A stretch of 35,351 nucleotides of DNA from Porogramme epimiltina (Eukaryota > Basidiomycota > Agaricomycetes > Polyporales > Polyporaceae), in contig FTLJ01000538.1 of NCBI GenBank assembly GCA_900155495.1, positions 1 through 35,351 of the forward strand. Direction: 5' to 3'. The first letter of the stretch is position 1, and every line of letters begins with the position of its first letter. This document shows positions 1 to 12,623 of this stretch, one piece after another. The notes under the pieces were generated by a model that searched no databases, had not been told where the DNA came from, and saw only the letters and a list, made by a program, of their open reading frames with translations. Made by a program: the position numbers and the translations under genes.

Positions 1-1499
1 CGCACTCTGTAGTTACCTAGTCGTTCATGCCTACCATAGGGCTCTGCCCTCGAGGGCAATAAACACGGATACCAAAAAAAAAAAAAAAACTATTTCAACC
101 CTCGCGCACTCGTCCACACTGTGTGGTTCGTACTTTCAATGGTGCACACGTCCTCGCCCTTAACTAATCCATTTTCAGGTCGCTCAATGTGGGTGCAATT
201 TGATGATGTACGAGTGCCGGCATGCTTATGCTTGTCTTTACTTAGGTCATTCCAATACTCGGGGTACGTACAACACCCTATTCTTCCCCTTACTTCTGTT
301 TAACATCGTGTTTAGGCTATCATTACATGTGGATGCCAGTCGTAAGTCGTCGGGGCCGACCACGTAGATGATAGTCACGTTCTCACGACGTCCAACAGTT
401 TCTTCATTCGCAGATTATCCCTGAGTAATACAACGTCCCGCTGTCTCTAAATTTCCCGAAGCCTAAATCCCTCCGTAGTATCATTCAAATTTCAAATGAT
501 ATCTCTCCTCTCTGTGAGTATCTATCTTGCCCTATGGGTTGGCATCTCTGAATATGAGTATATGTAGATCATATTATCCCTCGGCAAGCTAGGTACTGTC
601 TTCTCGGTTCAGTTTGAGATCCTTCGTTCACTATTATTACCACGGTCCAACTAGCCTGCTGTACCGGTTCGTGTTTCTCGGACCACAAGAGGACATATAA
701 GCACTGACATGATTGGGACTATCAGGGTTTGCAGTCAAAGGGTGGGATAGCGGTCTCATTTCGTATAGTAAATCAGTGAGCTGACCAAAGTCTCATTCCT
801 ACAGATTCATCACCAGATCAACAGATTTCATAATTTCCCATCCCGTGAGGGCTGAATACTTGCGATAATAGGTGGTGGACTGGCTTACCTCCCATCAGAC
901 ATTCACTATATACGCCACCGTATTCTCCGCACTAGTAGATCTGACACTTTCAGTATCCATGATCATCGTCCTCCGTGCTAGCAGAGCGGAGAACCAGAGG
1001 TGCGCCGAATATATTCTCATCTTCCAATAGCCCTCTGCAACTTTTAACTGATGGCGTAGGGACGATTCATCGACAAATTTGCTTATTCTATATGGAGTAA
1101 ACACTGGTACGTTCTTTATTTCTCTATTTCTCTGCTGATATCTTTGCTAACCACAGCGGGAACCCTAGGGCTGCTTAATCTGTAGGTTGAGCTTACCTAT
1201 TCTCAGCTTACCGTATGCTCAAGTAAATCTCCTTCATTCTCCTCAGTATTCTTGACATTGTGGGTCTGATCCTCGTATGTGTGCATGTGACATAGTGGGA
1301 ATTGCTCGATTAGTTACATAGTTTACAGATACTTGGAGTTCGCCACACCCTTTGGTGGACAATTGTATACTTGGTGTCTGTTAGAGGTACGACATTCTCC
1401 CTTAATCACGCTTCACTTGCTCATATGTCGCTCTCTATAGTCGAGACGAATAGCCTCCTCAGCGTGTAAGAAATCATCGCCCCCACATGGACTCTACAC
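1..1499. other. Unassigned region, no supported gene
   Basis: Only short ORFs on both strands, none with a recognisable domain. A 16-base A run lies at 74-89. A minus-strand stretch at about 895-1104 (ending with residues like STSAENTVAYIVNV) faintly resembles the transmembrane part of the DUF6534 proteins further right, but splice sites and exon sizes of that family could not be found here. It is left unannotated. Confidence 0.5.
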
Positions 1500-1990
1500 T
1501 CACAAGCGCACATCAGGCTTAATTCTCGCGTGCTCGTCATCAGTGGCAACATGGATATCGTAGACTCCGGTAGATTTGGGAGACATGTCATCGCTCGCGC
1601 TAGTCGCATGGCCCGGGCTGAGCGCTGGGATGTCCCACAGGTACATCGTTGCAATCCGTATCAAGTCTCACGCCCAACTCATGCAATACTCTAGATATCT
1701 GCGGAGAAGACCCCTGAGTTCATAGATATTAGGGTCACGACAGACGTCGAAAACGACCAGACCGCGTCCGGCTCAACCACGTACACAGCTGATATGAATG
1801 GGAAGATTAGCAGTTGAAGAGACCCCATATGGAGAGGCGAGACATATCAATCAGTCTTCGTACTGTCCCTCCTGCCTCACTCTTCTCCCGGATACGAAGC
1901 ACGTACACTACGTACACGTCGGAGCGCGCAAGTAGAGTGTATGTACATCCACTGAGATGTCTTCTTGAGTTATACGTGTGCATTTCCACC
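1500..1990 (-). pseudogene. Possible decayed membrane-protein gene (DUF6534-like), partial
   Basis: Three minus-strand stretches in the order expected for the 3' half of a DUF6534-type protein. First, about 1800-1970 encodes a segment with SDVYVVYVLRIREK followed by TVRRLIDMS, like the helix plus basic loop before the penultimate helix. Second, about 1690-1800 encodes VEPDAVWSFSTSVVTLISM, like the last helix. Third, about 1500-1650 encodes a hydrophilic tail (DDMSPKSTGVYDIH, stop at 1500-1502). No start, no 5' exons and no convincing splice sites link them, and the exact exon sizes of the five good paralogs are absent. It may be a relic, a gene of another subfamily, or chance. The family assignment is by eye only. 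Confidence 0.3.
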
Positions 1991-2257
1991 GCAAGCTATA
2001 CGGCTTATTACCTCTAATTATTGCCCAACCGCTAGTATCTATCCGTTGCGTCTATGCAGTTGTTTTCCCACTGTCTTGAATGTGATTACATACAGCCCCT
2101 CAGTACACCATAGATACGTAACGAACATTTTATGCAAGATGGCGGTCGAAAGGATCTTGAAAGATAAATATTGTCCTGTTATAATCACGAGTGACGCTAC
2201 GAGACCGTGAACGGCGTCCCCACAGAGCGTGAAATATGGAGCCCAAGCCATCGCAGC

Positions 2258-4534
2258 CTACGCCGATTCCACCCCCGATGTGTCTCCAAACGCAGGGTAA
2301 TTGCTTTTGTACTTCTTGTGAAGCTCAATATCCTCTTGTGTCTTCTGTGGACGTATAATCAGCTACATACATTCCTTACATGAGCCACGCGTAATGTGTC
2401 AATATGTGAAAGAACACCCATGCACGAATGTGACAGTGGTTGAAAGCGTGAAATGCCGTGTAGTACGGAGGACGAAGAAACATTATATGCTTACCACCGG
2501 CGTCTCGGCAATTCTAGCAGCATCGCCAGACCCTCCTCGAGACGAGTTACCGGATAAGGCCACAACGGTTGTAGAAAGGGTCGTCGAGATGTTAAAGCTG
2601 TGCATCCCAGACCATGTCGAGCCCCTCCCTGAGCGATCAGTTTGCCTAAGAGACTCCCGAGAGTTCAGCCTGGAAAGGTACCAACAAGTTAGTTTTGGGT
2701 TGCAAATGGGGTAAATGGATCCTGACGCTGCGTAGACAGAGCTCGAATACACTTTAAAATTTCCAATTCGGTCATCGTCGAAAATGTTACTTAGCAGAAA
2801 GAGGACATACGCTTGGAAGAAACTATATAAATTCCGATGTAGACAAAGTTTCCCCTAGATGAATACGCCTATGTAGATAGACGTTGTGATTATATTCAAG
2901 CCATCTAGGGAGTACTAGGCTTACTGTAACGGCAGAAGCGAGATTTGTAAGGCTACAAAATTGTTAGATTGCCAGAGGGGGTGTAACAACGGAGGAACCT
3001 GCCTGGTTATAAGCCCTAACCAGAAGAGATGGTTGGTGAGCTGCGGGGCGATGAGCCGAACACCTTAAATGGCTTACCTGTACTGACACTGTATAGAATG
3101 AGCAAATCTATGAGAGTGTCGGTGCTACCCACCTAGTTAATAACACCTCTTACAAGTAGCCTGCAGTATGACGTACTGCTTGAAACCTGTTCTCCCCTTG
3201 TGTAGGAAATATATCAAGGAACACGCCAAGGTGGTGTCGGTTAACACTCGTAGGCCCAGGGCCGTGAATATGATCCACTTCTCAAACGATCAGCGACGAC
3301 GGTAGTAGGGCCCCCTCCGGAGCTGTACTCACATCACTATGCTCCTGGAATCGCGCAAAGGTCACGTCGAGAAATCTGAGCATTATGATCAGTATAACGT
3401 AATGAGAATGATTCCACGGAGTCACAGAACGTACACACGCACTACCGCGGCTGAGTAGAACAGGCTGAGTTGCGACAACATTATGTATGATGCTCAATAT
3501 ACGCACTTAAACAAAATGCTACGGCATTTATGCCGGACGTGGGGAACTAAATAAGCTACGGGCGGAATACAGAAGAAGAATTACTCACCCATTTCAGCAA
3601 TGATCATGGTAATCTGCGACAGGACTTGTGGTAAGCGTGTATATCAGAGTATGGGCCAAAAATGTCGTACCAACACCGCTGTAAGTCCATGTTTACGGCC
3701 GGACACTGAGCGATGTGAGATTTGGGCGTGGCCATCTGGAAGAGAGTACTGACCAATGTGAACGCGTCGCGCAAGAAAGCTGCAAGTACCACATCAGCCT
3801 GTGTTCTACAGCTTCCGAGTTTGTGGAATCCTCACACGTGAGTGACGACCGAGGTAGCACCCTGCTCTCCGACAAGTGTAAGATTAGTCTGTGATATCAC
3901 GGCTTCTAGGGAACACTTGCTGTGATAGCCACTATCAACTGTGAGAAACATCAGCTTCTGTAGATAACATGCGGAGGAGTACACCTGCTCTGAGAGACCT
4001 AGACAGACCTCAGCATGGATGTAGAAATACAAGAGGTCCACGTACCAGACACCGCTCTCCAAAGTCTGAGGGCGGAAATAGTTTGATACCATGTAGTAGT
4101 AACTGGAATTGTTTTCCAATAAGATCAGTCGCCTAGTAGCCCCTAGCGTCCGGACGTACCACATGTGAATCGCCATGATCTCGTGGACAACGTCAAGAAT
4201 GCTGGTTATCCAATCAGCCGAAGAAATCATATGAGGAAGCGTCTCAACCAGTACCAGAGACCTATTACCTGGTGCACAGCGTAAGTTACAGAGCGCTTCA
4301 CATGGATAGCTCGTTCACTTACAGTGGTCGTTATGAACAAGGTTTCTGAGCTGTAAGTCGTGAAATATCGATATGTCTGATGTATAGAAAGCCCAAATAG
4401 CCTGCGTCGGTTACGTCAAAGTTGTGCAAACGTGAACATGGAATATTTTCCTACATCGAAGTCAAAGCACTGCCAATCAGGAGAGCTCCGAGAGTATTGT
4501 CAAGGGGAGGAAGGGCGGGTAGGGACTCCGCCAT
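2258..4534 (-). CDS. DUF6534 membrane protein, paralog A (22 exons)
   Basis: Predicted 338-residue multi-spanning membrane protein of the DUF6534 family, function unknown. Exons (minus): 4534-4455, 4401-4323, 4268-4255, 4201-4160, 4102-4046, 3998-3989, 3957-3940, 3861-3836, 3779-3754, 3705-3671, 3613-3589, 3518-3507, 3450-3435, 3375-3333, 3277-3177, 3124-3078, 3015-3003, 2952-2925, 2868-2811, 2751-2727, 2669-2495, 2344-2258. All phases join without a stop. Family marks seen: LDNTLGALLIG at the N-terminus, SIHQTYRYF, YYYMVSNYF..P...SGVW, FLARRVHI, KGRTGFKQ, LNSRESLR, then a hydrophilic tail ending ...GVESA. Oddities: exon 6 and exon 17 are followed by GC instead of GT donors (both GCAGGT), and intron 6 would be only 31 nt. 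These weaken the model around 3958-3998. Exon 14 is 43 nt rather than 40. Neighbour B lies upstream in the same orientation. It could be a gene beginning to decay. Confidence 0.72.
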
Positions 4535-5509
4535 GTTACTTCGTACCTCCTAGCAGGCGGATGGTGATAGTTCGACAAAGTGAGCATCAAAGGGTCTTCT
4601 GCAACATGCGAAAACACCTACAAGCCTATGCAAGCCCAGGGGCGTCCACAAGATGACGTCGTATAGGTGCACTTGACGTGGCGGGGAGAAGTAAGCGTCC
4701 CACTCTACAGCAGCGGCAGCTGTTGACGAACCCCTTATAGATGTTGATAGTGGTGGTGAGGTGTATTTCTGCTGATGCCAACAGCGCCCGTAGGGTATTG
4801 TAGGTGCAATACATGACTAGAAGGCGTCCGCTTAGCTGTTCAGAATTCGGATGCGTATTCCGCCACTGATTAAATATATTACGTAAATAGCTCACCCTAC
4901 AGTTATGTCATGTCCCATCATTCGTGTCACCAGGATCGATACTACGGCCGAGAAGGACACAAGCTTTGAAGATATGGAGATTATCATATAATAGCTCACA
5001 ATCCTGATAATACCACTCCCCGGTGAATCCTCAAAAACACTACTGGACCTCCTTGAGAGGGATCAATCTGCCCTTCGGAGCTTTCATCGTCCGTGGGATG
5101 TCCTAATGAGGATTGGGGATCGGTTATTGAGCGAGGCGCTGCATAGCCGCCTGAACCCTTCGAGAAGCGGTCGAAGCACTCTAAAGAGGCGCATCCACCG
5201 CCCACCCTCACGATCAGTCACTTTCATCAGTGGGTTCCCGCCCGAGGGCGCGTTTATGGATACTGAAACATCATCCGAGTTGAAGGAGCGCGAGAAGCGG
5301 CTTTGGAATCACACACACGCATAATTTTTGTCTCCCTGACATAATAACAAGGTATACCCTCAGGTGGTCACCTGTCCTAAGCACTGCGAACGGACTTCAC
5401 TATAGATGAGATCACTCGACCGTTCGACATAACTTACGTGATACTGTACAAAAGCTCCCAAGAAGTCCGGTGATGCTTGAAAGCTGCGCGTCACACCCAG
5501 AGCACTCTT
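4535..5509. other. Intergenic region between paralogs A and B
   Basis: Holds the promoter of paralog A and the 3' flank of paralog B. Short ORFs on both strands show no recognisable motif. No TATA box stands out close to the start of A. Nothing else seen. Confidence 0.5.
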
Positions 5510-7857
5510 CTATACCGCTGCAGCAATACCACGAAATGCACCCGGGCGGTCCTTCATCTCGAAGTTCTCGCCCTCGGCTTCCGACCCTGTGCCATGAGAC
5601 CTCTCGACATCAGCGGAGGACCCTTCGGAGGTACCCCCACCGGGACGCGCGATCTTGATATCGATAACAGACTGCATCGGGAGAGGTCATCAGCACATCA
5701 GATTCGGCTAGGTTTTATCGAAGGAAGCATTGGAGCAAGGTCCCCGAGCGGCGGGACGAAGCAGCTCCGCCGAGGAGGCTCACCTGGGGCATACGCATGC
5801 GCTGTACCTTCAAAGGTGCGCTTCCCATTACACCACTCATGCCGAACGTGCCGAACTCGTCCGAGCGCGAGGCCTCCTTGAGAGACGAGCGGGAATTGAG
5901 CCTATAGGAGAGGTTCAGATACTATGCGTGAAGGGGATCACACATGACGGCACGTACACCGCCAATACAGAGTTCAAGTATGCTATGAATACGTCCTTGT
6001 GAGAGGCTGTATCCCAATCATGGTACGAAAGAGACTTACACTTCGTAGTTGGCATCCCGAGAGCAATATAAACCATATTCTTGGGCTGGACCACAGCCTG
6101 GGAGTGAAAGACCTGGTCAGCATCAAGGCAAGCATTGGCGATGGTGATTCCTCAGAGACACACCAGAATGACGCAAAGAAGGCTTAGGGTGCTGGGGGGC
6201 CCCATGTACCCATGTAAGTCCATGTGCGTACTTAGAGGGGGGAAGATATGTACCTCGTAAGCAACCCTACGGAGCGTTGTGGTCCGTGAGTTATTGCTCG
6301 GTGTGCAAGAAGTAGGGAGGCTTACCGGTGTTGATGGTATACACGATGAGAACGTTGAGCATTGAGTCGGTACTGCCGCATTGACGTTGAAGAAATCTCT
6401 CCTTAAGCCTCCTTGAAGGTATCTAAGCACTCACCGCCTGAATCCGGTTCTACTTTTGCGAAGGAACAGGATAAGAGTAGTAGTGAGGGTAACGTCCGTA
6501 GCGAGCGCGAATGCGAATGCTCCAGAAGTGAGCCACTGAGCAGTGAGCACTGGCGTCAACACTTATTTGGGAGAGTACTAGCATGTCAGTGATGACTGAC
6601 CGTCCAGTCTTCCCATTTTAAGAATGTCGGCTGGATAAACCTATGTCGTGTAGTGAGATGTTAAGTTCGTGATCGACAGAACTGACACTCACGACTCTGC
6701 AGATGCGGCTGTGACACAACTCAGTCTGTGTGCAATACGTGTTGACCTATACCACACGATACTTACCCATTGCAAACCCTGAGCGCGCCCCATCACACGT
6801 GTCAACTTCTGCAACTACGCGAATGCTCGCAGTAACGCACCAAGTGCGCCGACCATAAGGATCCCCTGCCATACTATAAGCTAGACGCTGTCGAGGTTAC
6901 ACGAGACACTCACTGCAAGCGCTGCAATGTACTTGAGCCTTCCACCAACTAGCAGGATGCTTGCATCAGTAGGCATCACGATATAGAGGAAAATGCTATA
7001 ACGTACGCATATATACGCGCCGGGCATAGAAACTGGGGGGGAGGGGGGGGGGTTAATGAGAAATCACAGTAGCATGCCTATTACTCAGTTACGCACGCTT
7101 GACCGAGAATGATGACGACGCTCTGTTATACGCCAATCAGGAGTTTTTATAAGCCGAGAGGACATAAGAGACTCACAGAGCATGGTACTATGAGCTGCAG
7201 TGGCAAAATATAAGTATTGCGGCAGGAGTCAATGAAAACGAAAGGCATACTCGAATAGACCTAGAGAACTACTACGTGAGTACAATGAGCGCAGAGAGAC
7301 CTAGTACTCTCACCAGACACCAAATTGTAGGGCAGGCGGATTGAAGTAGTTCTCCACAAGGTAGAAGTAACTGTGAGAGTGCGTAAGATACCACCTTTGG
7401 CATCAAACCTGTGCGACCCCACACATACCATGTATGCATACAAATAACAGTATGCAGAGTGTCGACAACACTTGCGTGCACCGGATGAGAAACACTGCTC
7501 CTCGTACAAAGTGACTCTACCTACAACAGAACAATTACCTGATATACGATTCAGTGACATTCCGGCGCGTGTGTCCACAAAATACTGCGTACCATCGTCC
7601 TCAAGAGCCGAAGATCTTCCCTGTAAAGAAGGAAGTATCTATATGTCTGATGAACGGACAACCCATAGAGCCTAGGTAGCTAAAACATGAGCTGGAAACA
7701 GAGCTGCGTGGATGAAAACTCACATAAGTCCTAGGAATGTCCCAAGTAGGAGGGCGCCAAAGGTACTCTTGAGGGAAGGTACCGCAGGTAGTATGGGCGC
7801 CACCCCGATGGGGCTGCCGCCTATTCCCGTGGTGTTCGCTGCAGGAGATGCCGACAT
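5510..7857 (-). CDS. DUF6534 membrane protein, paralog B (22 exons)
   Basis: Predicted 361-residue DUF6534 protein, multi-spanning and of unknown function. Exons (minus): 7857-7724, 7671-7593, 7538-7525, 7470-7429, 7370-7314, 7260-7251, 7194-7177, 7122-7097, 7032-7007, 6948-6914, 6865-6841, 6778-6767, 6708-6693, 6640-6601, 6535-6435, 6372-6326, 6266-6254, 6191-6164, 6097-6040, 5982-5958, 5901-5784, 5671-5510. Every junction uses GT-AG and keeps frame. Marks: LKSTFGALLLGTFLGLM, LYGLSVHQTYRYF, VVDTLHTVICMHTC, YFYLVENYF, YARRVYM, LATDVTLTTTLILFL, KSRTGFRR, LIVYTINTGLLTS, VLNSRSSLK, and an acidic tail ending GIAAAV. The start is supported by a TATAAATA about 54 nt upstream. This is the cleanest template for the family exon pattern. 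It is divergent from paralog C. Confidence 0.9.
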
Positions 7858-7910
7858 CAAGCGTCCCTTCGAAGGTCACACACACTCGCGCGGAAGTCGA
7901 GCATGAGACG

Positions 7911-7918
7911 TATTTATA
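7911..7918 (-). promoter_or_regulatory. TATA box of paralog B
   Basis: Minus-strand TATAAATA, about 54 nt upstream of the ATG at 7857. Good match to a core TATA element. Transcription start not visible. Confidence 0.5.
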
Positions 7919-8065
7919 TGAGGGCGTAGGAAGTAAGGTTGAGCGAAGCTGTTGTTTCCAGTGGTGATATGTGAACGATCAATATCAGATTTCCAAAGAT
8001 TGAGATGGGCCACCTACTCAACGTCGGACCCAAGGATTGCTGCTCGCTCGACGCGGGCATTCATC

Positions 8066-8097
8066 GCTCCCGAATACAGCCGCTCCCGAATACAGCC
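8066..8097. repeat. 16-bp perfect tandem duplication
   Basis: The unit GCTCCCGAATACAGCC occurs twice head to tail, followed by a partial third start (GCT). A simple local duplication inside the B-C intergenic region. Confidence 0.9.
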
Positions 8098-9939
8098 GCT
8101 GCAGGGATGCGCATCAACGGCAGTCTCGCATGCTCTAAAATCTTTAGAAGTGCACCTGAGGGTGTACGTGGACCTCACGGTAGTCTCATGGCTCGACTCC
8201 GAGCTCGCAGCATCACAACCTCGGCGGCGCGCCGTCCGTCAAGGAAAGTGATGGCACTCCTGACCGATGGAAGGATTGCTATCCCGCGCCCATGCAGCAT
8301 TGGTTGCTCAACAATCTTTGGGCGGCGGTAGCTATCCCAGCCTGTGTCACTCTGGGTTATGATTCATGAGATGCGCCGAGGGATTCCGATGCAAAGTCTT
8401 CCATTTAGTTCTGGTGCGCAGATACGAAGGCTACGCGGGCCGCATGCGCAGAGAGACTTGGCCGCATGTACAAGGTTGCGGGGACACAAGGCAGAGTACA
8501 AGGATCGCAGCTTCCCGGCCCCAAAATTCCGAGGTGATAGGCGCCCGCAGAGGCGCGCAGGCGGATGATTCCAATACCGGCCGTGCCCAGACCGCATTAT
8601 GTAATCAGATGGGTCTCAAATTAGGCGCCGATTCTCTGCCCCACCGCCACGTCGCCATCTGTGCGATTGGCGCCGGTTATGTCTGTTTCCTTCCGCAGCG
8701 CCAGCCCCGGAATAGCACAGAGTTCAGTCTGCAAAGGCTAGCAGTCGAAGGTTATATTTGAGGCATTCGCAATCCACCCTATCATCCCACGCGGGTGGGA
8801 CGTTGCTAGCACTGAAATATCTTGCATTGTGAACCATGTGGCCCCATCGCGCCCGGGATGATGACCGCCTGAAGTTCTCCGAGGTGGCCAGCAATTTTCC
8901 AAGGCCGGTGAGCACCTTTTCCACCGTTTCAAGCTCCGTTACAGCTATGCTCCATACCCCCGTAGATGCCCGTGATAGGAGAACGAGGACATGGACTTCT
9001 AGTACTACCCCCGGGGCCTCCGCTGAAAGTCGGCATTCAGGAGCTTCGAGATGCAGGTCCGCGTGGCGGAAAATTCCAAAGTGTAGCCTTTGTGGGTCCA
9101 TCCTGCGCCGCCCGTTCCCGCCCTCTAGTCTCATGGTACCTCGGTTGACTACCGTGTGATCGCAGTACAAGGGCCTATCGCCCAAGAGGTCCAACTGGTC
9201 CTGTTCCGCACAGTCGATCTTGGACGCCGTCTCTAGACCGTGCTCGGGACTTGCGCTTCCAAGGAGACGCGTACACGACGCACACACAAAAGCCGCGAGC
9301 CGACCGGACCTCCGTTCACCCCGTTACGTGCACCGATAATGTAGGGCGTTGAGATGGCCGCTGCTTCATCTCAGTCCAAGCGGTGAGTGTCCTCTCAAGG
9401 GCTGACGTTTGTTCTGGAAATCTGATCAGACCATTTATCAAGCGGTGCTTAGCATTCCACGACTCAGATGACAGAGCGGAGCAAATACCGAACTCGCCGC
9501 GTGTGCCGCTTCCATGGCTTCTTACCGCGATCCCTTTTGTTTACCTCTTACCATCTGGACAGAGTCATCATCGTGCTAGTGATGAGGCAAGTGATAAGGC
9601 TCATTAGTGGCTCCATCAAGCTTAGATATCGCACAGGAAAAATTATCTGCGCTGATATCTGTACTGCTAGTATACTCGATGTACCGTCAGTAACAGACCT
9701 ATAATGACGACGCCTCACAACAGACCCCTATCAAGCGCTGAACTTGTGGGTGCGGCTAGGGGGCGTCCGGTAGCATCTAAGCTTCGAAGCACACTGCTTC
9801 GACGCCCTCCATCTGGTGACTATAGGGGCGCTCTTCAAGGCAAGATCCCCCAGTTCCCCGTCCCGCCATCGCGAACTCAACATTTCGCGTTTCTCCCGTA
9901 ACTCAATACAAACCTCCCACTGAAGCGGGCCCATCGACC

Positions 9940-12162
9940 ATGGACGTGACGTCTTCCGGACTTCCTCTCGTGGTTCCCGTCCCGCTGGCGCCAACATTCG
10001 GTGCAATGTTTCTCGGGACGATCGTTGGCTTCACGTACGTGCTTGATGTCAGAATGTGCCCACGCTCCACGCTCATTGACTGTTCTGAAACAAAGGCTAT
10101 ACGGGTCCACGGTTCACCAAACGTACCGTTATCTCCGGCTGTATTGGACAGACGTACCGGGGCTCAAACTTACTGTAAGTCTTTTAACGTTTGCTTGATT
10201 TCTGCACCTTACTGACAATGTGGCGCGGCCAGGTCCTTATTCTATTGTAAGGTTTTCCGCCTACTGCCTTCGCAAAAGCGCCTCATGCCTTTTCTACAGC
10301 GCTGCTGACACCTTTCACTCAATCATTTGCTTACATCTATGGTAGTAACCGCACGTCCTTGGATGTGTCTCCACTGATGCCACCTATCCTCATAGTTACT
10401 TCTACTTTGTACAACACTACGCCGACCCCCAAGCACTCGAAGTCGGCCTTTGGTAAGCCTTCCTATTACATATCATACACATACCTGTCTCATTTCTAAT
10501 AGGTCTCTGCGTGTTGGTGTTCTTTCTCAATGAGAGTTTGGCTCCTAATGTCTCGCCATACCAGCTCTCCATCCCAGCATCAGTGAGCCATCTCCCTTAT
10601 CAAGTATATACGACGTTCTAACTGTGTGTTCACCCTTCATTCTCTGCGCAGGAACTCGTCGTCATTTTATCCCAAGGGTGAGTTCCTGCCGTTTCAATTG
10701 TACCCAGCGCTGAAATTGACGTGTCTTCGTAGGTTCTTCGCGAGGCGTGTATATCTTTGTACGTCATGCATTCAAGAGGGTATTATTCGTAGCTAATCTG
10801 ATAAATCGAATCAAGTGGGGTCATGGTACTCCGTGTTTGCGGCACTCGCAGTAAGTATCCTTTTATATTCTTTCGTTCAGCGATTCCGAGTCATACCTGC
10901 GCACAGGGCTTTCCGATCCTTGGGTCCCTCGGTGAGTCTTTCGACATTTCTTCCAATGACTACTGTCCTTACTGTCTTCACAGGGTTCTCTATTGGTAAG
11001 CCTTCGGTCTGGTTATGCGGGTTATTCTAGTCCTTACCCAAAACAACCCAGCCGCCACAATAGAGACGTTTAAGCAAGTTACATTCTTGCGATGGCAAGA
11101 ATACAGCGTGAGTCGTGATGCTCGTTCCTAGCACGAAATGGCCCCTAACACATGTTTCCTGCGTCCCGAAAGTGGATTCCCTCAGCAGCCTTCGCATGCG
11201 CGTTTGCTGCGGATGTTCTCCTGACGGGAAGCCTAGTAACATTCCTGCTACGGAGTCAGACCGGAGTTCGGCGGTGAGTTGTTGTTTCCTTCTCCGAAGG
11301 CTGCCTCGATTAATGACTCCGGATCCGACAATAGTACCGACTCCATGTTAAAGCTGCTCATAGTGTACACTATCAACACGGGTGCGTGTGTCTATTTCTC
11401 ATTTACAATATATATGTACCCATCACTTCGTCGTACACCTTTCAGGGCTATTAACGAGGTAACCTGAAATATCGTCAACTGCCCAGATGCGTTTCTGACC
11501 TCAACCGCTAGCTCCATGTGCTTGCTCTTCCTTATATTTGTATGACCCTCTTTTCACTACGCTTCTCTGACATTGCCATTGATTCTCTTTAAGTCGTTCC
11601 TCCGCCCAGATGACCTCATCCACTCCGCCCTCAGTATACCAGCGACCAAATGTAAGTTCTCCCCGAATGACACACCGAAGCACATATTCATAACAACCCT
11701 TGCACCTGCAGCCTACGCGATTTCTGTCCTCGCCGTGTACGCCCTCGTCTCTTTCCCTCCGCCCTTCTCCCACTCTTCTCTGACCCCCTTTTCTCCAGCT
11801 TAAATGCCCGCCGGTCGCTCAAAGACCGCTCGGAGCGCATAGACACCTCCGCCTTTGGCACGTTCGGCATGAGCGCGCGCGACGGCGACGGCGGCGGCGC
11901 CAGCACCGTGCGCTTCCGCCGCCCGAGCCGCACGTCCACCGCGGGCCCCTCGCGCGCACACTCCGCCATCGCCGTGCCACCCACTGCCGCGCGCCCATTC
12001 TCGGCCTCAAGTAGTGCCGGGTGGGTGGGGGCGGAGGACGAGGACGAAGAAGAGGCCCTGGGCGAGGAGATGCGCGTCTTTGCGGCGGGGCTGCGGAAGA
12101 CCCGTGGAGGCGCGGCAGGTGTGCGGGCAGAGAAGGTGGCGAGCGAGGAGGGATCTATCTAG
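9940..12162 (+). CDS. DUF6534 membrane protein, paralog C (20 exons)
   Basis: Predicted 383-residue DUF6534 protein. Exons: 9940-10034, 10096-10174, 10233-10246, 10300-10341, 10396-10452, 10503-10512, 10565-10582, 10652-10677, 10733-10758, 10816-10850, 10907-10931, 10984-10995, 11031-11107, 11173-11273, 11335-11381, 11446-11458, 11512-11539, 11594-11651, 11712-11736, 11799-12162. All use GT-AG and stay in frame. Marks: LAPTFGAMFLGTIVG, LYGSTVHQTYRYL, YFYFVQHYADP..LEVGLW, FFARRVYL, AADVLLTGSLVTFLLRSQTG, IVYTINTGLLTS, VLNARRSLKD, then a long Ala/Gly/Ser-rich acidic tail. The ATG sits in a good context (GACCATGG). Exon 13 is 77 nt and equals the family's 16- and 40-nt exons plus 21 nt. The last intron is missing, so tail and LNARRSL exon are one. 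Divergent from B. Confidence 0.88.
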
Positions 12163-12623
12163 CGGGCGCCGCGGCATGCCCTGACCATGACCTGATGGAC
12201 AGCTCCACAGGAACTTGGAACGCTTATACTCGCATGCCGGTACTTCGCTATGATACATTAGAGTCACGTCCGGATGGAATGATCATCGTGTCTGTGGTCA
12301 TGTTTGAACCCCTCACTCGTAGAAATCGTGAATGTTTCCCATTAGACGCCGTCTTACCACAGGTGTAGTACGATTTCTCACTCCAGTTGAGATTGAGCGA
12401 CAGCAAGTGCATCCACGAAGATAGGGTTAAGCCGTTCATTAAAGCATCGCAAGTACACATTCCCCGCCACCTCAACTACGCTCTACGATAATCTCGGAAC
12501 TTAGCCCGCTTGCCAGGCGCTCCAAAAAACCTAATACATGCTCGCGCAGATCCAAACACCAAGCCTCCAATGGCCTTAGATGATCCTTGACCCGTAATCG
12601 CTCAAGAAGCAGCCCCGCAGGCC

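Larger units (their letters stand above)
7858..9939. other. Divergent intergenic region between paralogs B and C
   Basis: Carries the promoters of both flanking genes. From about 8000 to 9300 the DNA is GC-rich and stop-poor, so several ORFs of 100-190 codons overlap on both strands (largest 8724-9287, minus). None shows a known motif, splice pattern or strand preference, so none is called as a gene. Confidence 0.45.

Noticed and set aside
74..89. Poly-A run as a retroposon tail
   Set aside because: No target-site duplication and no retroelement sequence on either side.
7429..7520. A 92-nt exon in paralog B joining 7520 to 7429
   Set aside because: It is open and in frame but adds residues the family lacks. 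Splitting it into the 14-nt and 42-nt exons restores the same lengths seen in the four other paralogs.
8724..9287. 187-codon minus-strand ORF
   Set aside because: No recognisable motif; overlapped by equally open frames on the other strand in GC-rich DNA; no splice or paralog support.
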